Part shown: positions 47,501 through 59,500 of the stretch, piece by piece | Layout: each line of letters opens with the position of its first letter | Numbering within the stretch: position 1 is the first letter of the stretch | From: Isoetes taiwanensis | Lineage: Eukaryota > Streptophyta > Lycopodiopsida > Isoetales > Isoetaceae | Reading direction: 5' to 3' | Length of the DNA: 64,000 bases | NCBI GenBank assembly: GCA_021234155.1 | Contig: JAJEKV010000046.1 | Coordinates: forward strand, 1,910,298 to 1,974,297 | Made by a program: the position numbers and the translations under genes | The notes under the pieces: generated by a model | Databases searched by the model: none | What the model saw: only the letters and a program-made list of their open reading frames with translations | What the model was told of the DNA's origin: nothing

Positions 47501-50500
47501 TTCCATCTGCAAGCTGATATGCAGTGGAATAGTACTGAGGTGCGAGGGTAGATTTCAAGCTGCTTCCTAACAAAACAGACCTGAGTTGATAGTTGATTGC
47601 CACTTGTGATCTTTTCTTAACTTATGCCACTTTGGGTTGTCCAGGTATAAAGTTGAAGATCCTGATATCATGCAGCAGCCAAATCTTTCTCTTGTTCCTG
47701 TGCATAAAGCCTTGAGTTCAGGTTCTGTAGTACCGGGGCTAACAGTGGCTTGCTTTTGGATGCCCATGTAATTAGAATAATGACACGTACCTTTTCTGTT
47801 GTGAAGGTCATGTCCTGCCAAGTCTGCATCAGTGTAAGCGTTAATAATTGCTGCTCATCTGGATCTTTTATAGTGCTCTAAGATAGGCAGGAATTCTTTT
47901 GGCTGCTATCCAGTGTATTTCAGTAGGATGTCTCATGGACCTACTAACTTAGCCTACTGCAAAAGTAAATGAGTGGTCCAACTATTGCCTGTACAACAAA
48001 GTCAGGTTAGTGCCCCCGCTCAAATGGTGTCGGTATGGGTTTGCAGTCCTGTAATATGAAGAAGTTCTTTGATCTATTTTATTTCATGTGAGTTAAATAA
48101 AGTCATATTTCATGTGAATTGAATAAACGCAGTATGCTGCCAAATCTCAACCTCCAAACTGTAGTGTAACAAACCAAGGTCATTTGATCTGAAAATGTTG
48201 CTTGAGCTGATTTTGTGATGTGAGCGCAGTTGCATCACCTGTGATGATCACGTCGTCAACACACATGGTTATACTGCTTCATGTGTGAAATACAAGTTGC
48301 GAATGCAGAAATTTTTGAGCTAGCAATAGGCATTAATCAGCAGCTTGCTGATGATCATATCATCAACATACATGGTTACAATGTATATACTACACCTTCA
48401 TGTGTGAAATACAAGCTGCGAATGTAGAAATTTTTTTGGGCTAGCAATAGGCATTAATCAGCAGCGTAGTGCTTGCTTCAGGCATATGAAATCTTTTTTT
48501 GCAAAAGGATGTTCCACGTAGACTGTTGCATGCTCGCTTAAGAAAAGCAGTCTTAGAATCAAGCTGCCAGACAGGTCATCCCTTAGTAACTGCAAGAGAA
48601 AGCAATGCTTTAACTGTGGATATGCTTGCTACTAGTGGTTACATGTCTGTGTGGTCAAGTCCAATTGTAGCCTTTGGCGCTTTATATTTTGCAAGAATTC
48701 CATCTAAATGAAACTTGGTTCTAAGCCTATGTGTTACATATAACATGATGATCAGGTACCCTAGACACACGTGTCCATGTACCTGTCTTTTGCATATTCT
48801 TCTTCTTTGGGGACACCTCAAATCTGAAGCAAAATTACAAGTGCAATTGACTGGAGGTTTCTGGGCTAACCTTTCTGAGCGTCTCAAGTCAAGGACAGAT
48901 GTAGTTATCTGAGTTTGATCATCCTCTAGAAAATATCTGCTATACATTTCCTTACCTGTTTCTCACTCAATAAGCTGAACACTTCGACAGAGTAACTTAA
49001 TTAGTTTTAGGATCGTGAAGGTTCCAACCCTTTTTGGTTTTTTGGATAGCCAATGAAAACACGCTTGGTGGCTCGATCTGTTAGTTTGCCTTGCTTTACT
49101 TCTCAATTGGAACTCTTGCATATGCAAGGGGACCAAAATGCTGAACCTTGGTGGGCAGCTTCTCCTCGAAATGCATGTAATAAATGTTTATAAGTCAACA
49201 TATATAGATGTTGACGTATACTACTAGGTCCAGTCATCATGGCAGAGGTTAGAGTGAGGTTTCCGTTTAATAAAGACTAACATGAAGCAGACATTCCAAA
49301 GAGTGGACAAGACAGATAAATATCACGGCATATTTTGCTTCAGCAGTTGGGAAAAGATGAAAATCTCTTGATTTTTATCCTAATCTTTTAGCTTATTTTC
49401 ACATCTAATACGCACATCTACCCTAGCTGTACATTAACTGATGTTAATGCAATTTCTTGCTATTCTGTTTGTTCGTGTGCTTTTTCCACAGTTTCAGACT
49501 AAGTAGGCCTGGTATTGCATACAGCTTGAAAAGATATCTGAAAGCAAGGGCAGATGCATTCATTTCCAATGACTATTATGAATCAGATATTGCATGGATT
49601 GAACTGGTAATAACAGCTTTTATGGGTTATTTGTCTATTTTGGGAATGCGTATTAACTTATAAGGACTATTTCCTTTCTTGCTTTTATGAACAGGATTCT
49701 GCATTGGATGTGACTATAGGACCCTATGAAACATATGAAGATGCTTTGTTCGGTTATAAAGTACATTTTTCACAGTTTTACACCTTTTGTTTGATTTGAA
49801 TTTTGGCAGGCTGCTGTAGCTAGTTGTGCCTTATGTATGCTATAAATTAGGCAACTGTAAAAAAGGAATGATACCTACTGAGGATCTTTCCATCATATCT
49901 TGAAAGCCTTTGGCTTTGCAATTTGCCAATGCTGCCCAGATGAGTCATGTTGTGTATGAAGCAACTTTGGAAAGACCATGCCAGAAAATAGTCTAGCCTT
50001 TAGCTATCTGCGAAGTCGGGTTATGTTGCAATGGAGCTGTCAGAAGGAAATAATGAACTGCTTTTTGTGTTTGTTAAGCTTATCGTAAAAGATTCTACGA
50101 CTTCTATAGAAGTTCAAATGAGGCCTCAGTACTAATGCAAGATAAGATTTCAATAGAAAGGACTGTTCCTTGTGAATATGCTTTGCTGGAGAGCTCCTCA
50201 AGACGGACTGCAGCTTTGTTGCTTGTTTAATTCTTTTTGAAGCATCCAGAATGATGCCTATCCTTGCGCTGGGCATGAGATGTTTCTAATTTGCTGTCAT
50301 CAAACCATGGACAATGAGATCATGAATTTGACTATTGCTGCTGTTCAGCGGGCTTGAGCACAACTCTCGCCATTTGTTGGATGAAGAGGCCACATGATTG
50401 CTTCAAATCAGATTTGTTGTGGAAGGTTGGCTATATAGACAAAGCAATGGAACCTACCTTGGTTCTCATGAAACACTCGGAATTTTTCATTTCCTCGAAG

Positions 50501-53500
50501 TTGGGCTTCTCAACCGATCTTTCTTAGGTCTGGTTGATCTCAAGTTGATAGGATGAGACGGCAATTTCTCCCATTGCAGGCGAGTGGATGTTTAGATATC
50601 CTAATGAAACAACATGATCTCGGGAAAGCTGCACCTTTATAGGAAGTTTCCTTGGTATCTGCCATGACTGTGCTATATATATTTACTGGGGATCATGGCA
50701 AGAAACTGTTTTATCTTATTAGGAAATGGAAAGAGGATGTCCAGCCAACAGATATGGCATAATATCTACCAGGGGATGCTTAAAGACCATAGTAGCTACA
50801 ATGTACTTTATATCATCTAAGAATCGTCTGCCACCATGGAAGAGCAATTTGAATTATAACATCTAGGGAAGCAAAAGAAAAGACTGTTAAGCTTCCTGGA
50901 ATATCGTTAATCAGTAGTCTGCTTTCTTCTCTACATTATCCTGGAGGTGTGTTCTTTCCTAAACTGTTCTTTTTTGTGTCTTCCCTGCCTTCATCCCTTT
51001 GGTCTAGGATGAAATGTATTCTAAGCTGATGCTAACACCTTCTGAACCAGGTAGGAAAGAAAGAAAGATTTATTAAGGGAGAAGACCCTGAGGGTGTATG
51101 AGAAGGAAAGATGTTACGACTGTTTACACTTCAGCTTACAGCTGTCAGCTTTTGCAAAGCAGTTGGTTTCGGAAAGGCTTCATCTATTCAGATTGTAATG
51201 CCTCTGGCTTGCATCGCTGACAGAGTCTATTCTTGATCCATGCATTTGGCATGTTCTATTTCGATCCTAGCTGTGATGAGTATGTTGCACACAGATTATG
51301 CAAAGTTGGACATCTAAATAACTTTGTACATTTATGCATATGATTAGTTTAATTGAATTCTGTGACATATTGGTTAAAACATGAGCTCATTAACATGATA
51401 GTATCCATATATTATCACATGTTTACTACCTTTTCAGGCAACATTTGAGGCTTTTATTGGAATTCGTGATGAAGTAGCCACTGCACAGTTGAAAATATTT
51501 ATGGAGCACCTGCAGGTAATAAGGTTTCTGGTTTCACCACCATAGCAGGTGGTTTAAGGTCATTGAAAATGCTTACAATCTTCTTTGACTTCAGCAATGC
51601 TGATCATGCCTTCTGTGTTATAACTGTTCTTGGTGTTCCTTGGCACCAAATAATTCTTTTCATTCTAGTTAGCCTGAGGCCTAACATAGCATTTGACCAC
51701 TTCCTTCAATTGACAAAATTAATAGATTAAAGCAAATATACAATGGCAGATAACTCTCTTTCTCATTGGAGGTGGTAATAATAATAGTAAATGGAAGTCA
51801 GGCCCTCTATCTGGGCCATCTAATCCTATTCCAAGAGGGGTAACCATGGAAGTTTTGAGAAGAATAAAACAGGCAGCAAAGGAAAGACATAAGCAGTTCT
51901 AGAAAAGAAAAAGCAAAACTGACATCACCTCATACTTTGAGCCAGTCGCCAGGAAAACGAAAGTTTTCCAATTTTAATGTTCCCAGTTTTCCGTTTTTTT
52001 CATTTTTATGCACATAACTATGAGGCTGCATAGACCCTTTGCTGACATCTATTATGTATGCAAGATGTTTTTTTGTGTTTATTTAAAATACTGTTTTCTA
52101 GCCGGCTGTGTCAATTCTTCAGTTTGTTTATTTCAGGAACTTGAAAATCACTTACCTCTGGGACCTGAGCACAAGTCAACAAATGTTACAGCAAGTCCAA
52201 TTCGTGTTGTTCAGCTCATCTATAATGCTGGAGTGAGTACATTATGTTTTGAGTTGTAGTTTTTTATGGCCCCTATTAGACAAGTTTTTAGTGGCATTTT
52301 ATCAATATCAGAGCACACAGCAATAACTCATAAGGTGGTTTTGGGCTGAATTGGCATGTACATTAGAGTCTGTGTAGCCTTTATCTGAAGCATGAAGCTA
52401 AGGCTGTTTGGATTGATAAATCTCATGGCTTCTAAGCCTTTTGAGAGATATAATTGGGTAACAAAGTCAAGATGCTTACCCGTATGGATATAAACAAATC
52501 TGTTGTTGAACATTCTCTAGTACATCTTGTGAAACAGCTGATAAACAATTTTCATGCAGGATGTTAAAGGCCCACAAACAATGGCATTCAATCTTCCAAA
52601 TGATGAAAGAGTGATTAAAGAACATGGATGCGCAATGGTCATGATAAAAAATGTGTCTCAAGCCAAGTAGTATTGCTTTTCAAGCTAAGTGCCACAAATT
52701 CGTTATTTTCACTTGTTCTTAGACTCTGCTTTCTGTGGTATAGGTTTGAACATATATTATTACCCATTTCAAAGCTGTGTATTACAGCTTCTCAATTGGA
52801 GGAGGTGGAATTTGAACCATTCTTTGCTCATACAATTTGTCATGAGTGTTGCCATGGACTGGGCCCACATACCATAACTTCATCAAATGGGCAGTCAACT
52901 GTGCGTAAGGTAGCTTTTCCTTATTCATATGATGCTACACTTGTTGCATTTCGTGATATCCTTAGGGACTTTATGGATGAAACCACAAGCTTAAAAAATA
53001 TCAATTAAGTGTAACTGACAGTGTATTTATATTACTGGCATTTATTCCTTTACAAACTGCGAATGTCACGTTTGGGATCAAGACACTTGGGTCCTCCACA
53101 TTATCTTCCTGCTCCAGCTCTTTCTTAGCAGTAAAGTAAGAAAGTTATTTCTACTTGCCTAAGAGCTTTAGGACTTGTGCTCTGATCTTCTTTGAGGATG
53201 GCCCTTCGTTTTTGAGAGAGCTGTTGATGAATAGGGCCACAGGTTTCTGGTCATAATACCTCATAAGCTGTTGCTGGATGTCTAAATAGGCAGTGATATC
53301 TTTCTCTTATGATGTAATAAACAGGGCAGCTGAAAATAAAATGCTCCCTGGACTGAACTAAACCCAAGTCTCACAAAGGACACTTCCTGTCCTCATGGTG
53401 AGAAGACACCCTGAGCCCATTGAAAACCTCGCCTTGTTTGAGAGGTCTATATATTTAAGTACCTAGGTCTTATAACGAAACCATCAGCCGAGATGTTCAG

Positions 53501-56500
53501 AAAATTATCCAAATAAAATCTCTTTTAAGGACAGGATTCAGCCAAATTATGTCGGATAAGTTGGTTAGCCTGCTTGCTGATCAACTTCAAATCAGATGCT
53601 GCTAAGTTGTATTGAAAAGGTGGGATATTATTCACTGAGAAGCCTGGAGAGCTGAACACTTCAGTTGTCCTTGAAAACCAGCAATCTTACCTTGATCAGC
53701 CATGGTTACATATGCCAACCAAGGGAGTCTTGTCTGTCTCTCTTGCATGTTGTCAAATTGCCGCAGTCTATGAAAATAAGACACTGCTTGAAAGGCCATT
53801 TCGAGCCTACTGGTTTAGCCTTAAGTTCGGAAAGTAAAATGTCATGCTGCACCAAAGGTTTGCTTCTAGGCAACCAATCATTTTTAGGTGATAATTAAGT
53901 GGATTCATAGGGTCCCCAGCTTTCTGGATGGATCATATGACATTGTTCAACCATACTTTAGTAAAGCCTGTACAAATAGCTGTTGGCATGTTAATTAATG
54001 GTGCAAATGTATCATGTACGTATTGTACATAGTATAAAAAGTAGTCTATGTAGGAGTTGACGTGTGGCATTTAGGATGGATAAACTTTCCATTTTTGGCC
54101 CTGCAGAAAGGTTTTTGGTATTTGGACGTCCTTGAATAATATAACTTTTGGTCGGTGCTGTCATCTGCGTCTCTTCTTCTCTCCTCCACTAAACTAACAA
54201 GTGGTATCAGAGCGCATATGATCCCTGGGCCTCTGCTGGACATCAGCAAGCAAATTCGTCACAATAAATTGGTGGAATTGTGACGTTTCCAAAAAGTCTA
54301 TTACCCAGCCTTTTTTTTTGGCTTGTACAAGGCCAAATTTGTTCCTCCTTGTTTGGCCTGCCCTTTTTTTGGCTCCTAACTTTGGCCGTTGGTATCAATT
54401 AGAGAATCGTCCAATTTGTTGGACGTCCTCTTCAAACTTATCCACTAAGTACACGTCTGTGGCAAATCCAGAATTTGGTGACAGAACAGGTTGTGGATCA
54501 TGGAGAATTCACTGGAGAAAATACTTTCTCAAGACAGATATATTCTTAATGGTAAGAATTATAATTCTTGGAAGAATTTGATGGAGCCAGTGCTTGAGGT
54601 AAAAAGGTCTATGGGAATATGTGAGTGGTGAACACCCAAGGCCAGAATCAGAGACCTCTTACAGTGACATTGAGGAAGCTTATAATCCCTCTTTGGCGAG
54701 GGTCCATTCAGAAGGCGCAGGTGGAAAGGCACCTGAAGCATCGAAAGAGAGAAGTGATGAACAGAAAGAATGGGATCAAAAGGATCGCTTGGCACTTGCC
54801 TTTCTCAAGATTTACTGTACTGATGAAGTCAGACAGTATATTATTGATGAGAAAACCTCCCGCTCAGCTTGGGAGAAGTTGAGGAATCTGTATGAAACAG
54901 TAAATGAATCAAGGAGGCAGTACTTGAGAAACAAATTAAATTCTCTGAAATTAAGTGATTTTGAAAGTGTCACGAAGTTCCTGGCTGAACTTGAAGGCAT
55001 AAAAAAGTCAGCTCACGGCCATTGGAGATCCGCCAACAGAGAAGGAGTTATTGCATGCTCTTTACACGGTAAAAAAAAGAATATGATGTGTTTCTTGATT
55101 CCTATAAAACTAGGCCAGATGCATATCGCCCACCTTTGTAGAGGTTTCCTCTGGATTATTGCAAAAGGAGTTGGACTCTAAGGTCCAAGAACAGGAAGAA
55201 GCCTTGTTTGCAAGAAATCAGCAACAATTTAGAGGTCGTGGTAGAAGAGGAAACCAAAACTTTGGATCCCGTAGAAATTACAGAAATTATAATTATAACA
55301 ATGAAGCTTCTTCCTCATCAAATTATCAGCAACAACGAGGTAGAGGTCGAGGAGGTTATGCTAACGCTCCATGGAATGGTGATGATCAAACCGTAAGGAA
55401 TATGTCCTCTACCTCTAGCAATTCAGGAAACCAATGGTCCAGTCAAAGAAACCAAGGAAATCAAGGAAATGATTGGTATTACCAGCGTGGAAGAGCGCGT
55501 GGTGGAAGAAGAGGCCGAGGTCGAGGAAGACGAGGACGAGGAAATTATTCCGACCAAGGTAATTTTGCCCAAACAGGAATTGAACATGATGGCAGCAATG
55601 GAGTCTATGACATTTATTGTGATAATGAAGAGTATGTGGATTCATATTATCTTGTGCCCGATTTCGATGATTTAAAATGTGAAACCAATGTGGTTGATCA
55701 GACAAATAGTGCAGAAATGAATGATAAGTCCTTCATTCTTGATAGTGGCACTACTCGTCACATGAGTGGAAATCCGAATATTGTGAATAACAGACAGCCT
55801 GCCCGTGGACAAAACATTCTTTTGGGAAATGAAACCACGCTGAAAGTTGAAGGAGTAGAAGATGTAAAACTCTCAATGCCAAATGGAGAATTGAGAAAGG
55901 TACCAGAGGTACTCTATGTCCCACACTTGAAGAAAAATTTGTTATCTGTTGCCTCCTTCACTGATAGAGGTCTTCGTGTAATTTTTGACGAGGATGAAGC
56001 ATTAATTGTTACTAAGGGACAGCATCCCAAACAAGTTGGCCGAGCAAAAAGAGAAGGAGACTTTATAAGTTTTGTGGTGTTCCAATATTGGAAGAGAGTA
56101 ACATGATTGCTGCTGAAAATCAGAATATAATGAATAAGGAAGAGAAGGAGCAGATCTTATGGCACGAGAGACTTGGCCACCTCTCGTTCGACTGCATGGA
56201 GAAAATGAAAACAAAGAATATGGTGAGAGATTTACCTGCCTTGAAGTCTTTTGATTACTGTTGTGAAGCTTGTAAACTTGGAAAGATGACGCGACTCCCT
56301 TTTCCAAAGGGGAAGTCTATGCGTGCTACTAGAGTGTTACAGTTAGTACACTCAGATGTTTGCGGACCCATGAAGGTACCAGCAATAGGAGGAGCAAAAT
56401 ATTTCGTGACATTCATAGATGATTTCACAAGGAAGACATGGATTTATTTTATAAAAGCAAAATCAGCAGTTTTGGAGAAGTTTAAAGAATTTCGAGAAAT

Positions 56501-59500
56501 GGTGGAGAATATGACAGGGCATAAAATTCTGAATTTGCGCAGCGATAATGGAGGAGAGTATACATCTAATGCATTCAATGAGTATCTTCGTAAGGCAGGT
56601 ATAAAAAGGCAGCTAACAGCTCCTCATACGCCGCAGCAAAATGGTGTCGTAGAACGCATGAACAGATCCATATGTAACTTGGCACGGAGTATGCTGAAAG
56701 GTAAGCGTTTACCTCGAAGTTTTTGGGCAGCAGCAGTTCAAACTGCAGTATACTTGATTAATAGAGCGCCAACAAAGGCATTAAATGGTATCACTCCAGA
56801 GGAAGCATTTACAGGTATTAAACCAACAGTAAAGCATTTGAAAGTTTTTGGATGTAAGGCGTATGCATGCAATCTTAATTATAAATCTAAGTTTGATGAT
56901 AGAGCCATACCTTGCATATTTGTTGGCTATAGTGAACAGAGTAAAGCTTATAAGTTATGGGATCCGATAAATAAGAAATTGATCATATCCCGAGATGTCA
57001 CTTTTGATGAGAAGAATGATGGATCTGCTGTTTTATCAGCCATGGATCAAGGGGAGGATCCTTTTCCAACTTTCGAGGATGTTCTTGACAGTCTTCCGGA
57101 TCAGCCGGATCAGCCGCAAACACCACAGTTGGATCAAATAAAAAAAAGCAAAGTTGTCACATTCAAAGATGAAACAGGTGAAGAGTTTTGGTATTATAAC
57201 AAATCTGCGGATCGATCAAGTACAAGTAGTGGAACGGATGCTCAAAATCAGGAACCAAACTCTAATTTAAAGTCTTCAGCTCCTTCGCGGGTATTCTCCA
57301 CCTCTCTCCCTGAGCAAGGCGAGACGGGAAGAACAAGAGCATTGTAATTTTGCTCTTATGATGGAAATTTTGAATACTTCGCTTCCTTCTTCATATGAAG
57401 AGGCTGCTAAATTCCAAGATTGGCGAAATGTGATGAATGAAGAGTACGAAACTCTCATGAAAAATCATTCATGGATATTGGTTCCTAGACCACAAAATTA
57501 GCATATAATATATTCAAAATGGGTATATAGAATTAAATATAATGCCGATAGCAGCGTAGATAAATATAAAGCAAGGCTGGTCGAAAGGTTACTCACAAAG
57601 GGAAGGAATTGACTACGAAGAAACATTTGCTCCTGTCGCGAAGATGGCAACCGTACGAACAATAATTGCCTTAGCTGCACATCAGCATTGGCCATTACAT
57701 CAAATGGATGTAAAGAATGCATTCTTACATGGCAACCTCGAGGAGGAGGTCTACATGGAGCAGCTATTAGGTTTCGAGGTGCTAGGTAAAAAAGCTTTTG
57801 TATGTAAATTGGAAAAATCATTGTATGGTTTGAAACAAGCACTTCATGCTTGGTACATCATAATCTATGATGTTCTTCCGCGTGAAGGATTTAGGAGAAG
57901 TGATGCGGATCACTCTTTATATGTTAAGTTGAATGGTAGTGAAATTTTAATAATCGTCATTTATGTTGACGACCTCATAATCACAGGTAATTCTGCTGAA
58001 AAAATTTCAGAAGTGAAAGCAATGCTAGGAAGAAAATTTGAAATGTCTGACTTAGGGCTCCTTCATTATTTCCTTGGCATCGAGGTGTGGCAGCATGATG
58101 CAGGGATTTTTCTTTCGCAAGGCAAGTATGCGCACGAGATTTTGAAGAAATTTCATATGGAAGGATGTAAGCCTTACGCCAATTGAAATTGGTTTGAAAT
58201 TGTCAAAGTTTGATAAAGCAGAATACTTTGACAAGAATATATATAGTCAGCTCGTTGGATCTCTCATATACTTGACAATCACAAGGCCTGACATTTCTTA
58301 TGTTGTAAAAGTGTTGAGTAGGTTTATGTTAAGCCTACTGTAACTCATCGGATGGCTGCCAAACGAGTTTTATGGTACTTAAAGGTACACTGAATTATGG
58401 ACTGAATTACGACAAATTCAGCAACTTTCAGCTGCAGGATTATTGTGATGCTGATCACGCAGGATGCATGGATAGGAGATCTGTAGGAGCTTATGTGTTC
58501 AACTTTAGATCAGCTGCAATAAGTTGGTTGAGCAAGAAACAGGATAGAGCGTCTATAAGCTCAACAGAGGTTGAATATAAGGCTTGTTTTACAGCAGCTT
58601 GTGAAGTCATGTGGTTAGGCAAGCTGCTAACAAACTTGGGATTTAGGCAGCAAGAATTAGTAAAAATTTACTGTGATAACATGAGCAGTATCTACTTGAT
58701 TAAAAAACCAGTATTTCATAGCATAAGGAAACACATTGCTACTCATTATCATTTTATTAGGGAAGCAGTTGCTGTTCTAATTCATTGCAGAACAGATCCC
58801 CAAGTGGCTGTATCTTGACGAAATGCATTTCCAGGATAAAGTTCGATGATCTGAGGTAACGTCTTGGAGTGGTCTCATCATCGACCTTTCTGAAATAGCC
58901 TGCGGCATCATGACGGCATTTGCACATTAAGGGGAGGATTTGTTAGCATGTTAATTAATGGTGCAAATGTATCATGTACGTATTGTACATAGTATAAAAA
59001 GTAGTCTATGTAGGAGTTGACGTGTGGCATTTAGGATGGATAAACTTTCCATTTTTGGCCCTGCAGAAAGGTTTTTGGTATTTGGACGTCCTTGAATAAT
59101 ATAACTTTTGGTCGGTGCTGTCATCTGCGTCTCTTCTTCTCTCCTCCACTAAACTAACAATAGCTTCATGAAATAGGTCTCTTCTTAGCTAATTTGCTGC
59201 TTTTAACATCTAGGAGAGATGTAGCATAGGCTGTCCAAACTTGAGGATCTTTGAGGGGGACAAGAGGTATTACTGGTAAGCTTTTCTTCCCAAAAAACGT
59301 AGCAAAACTTAGCAGACTCATTGCTATATGGCACTATTCAACATATCCTAAGTTCTTTCTTAAAATCCCTCTTGTATTCAGCTCTTATTGCATCCACATA
59401 AACATCCATCGCCCTTTTCCCAGGCTTAATTAGACAGTCCATAGCCCAGTTTGAGATTGGCACATGGATAGCTGATTAGAGCTTTCCTTTGTCTGCTCGA

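Larger units (their letters stand above)
53981..59159 (+). mobile_element. Ty1/Copia-type LTR retrotransposon, nearly identical LTRs, broken gag-pol
   Basis: A complete structure of 5,179 bp: LTRs (219 bp each, TG...CA), methionine-tRNA primer site, gag, protease, integrase, RT and RNase H in Copia order, polypurine tract, and a 5-bp duplication. The LTRs differ only at their fifth base (G at 53985, A at 58945), so insertion was recent, yet the coding region carries at least five frame breaks and one internal stop. Either a defective RNA was copied in trans, or the many homopolymer-associated breaks are sequence errors. It has the same orientation as the host gene. Confidence 0.95.

Noticed and set aside
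52910-53008. Open extension of exon 16 past its donor
   Set aside because: The donor AAG/GTAGCT is good and the homologous protein continues with exon 17's sequence, not with this stretch.
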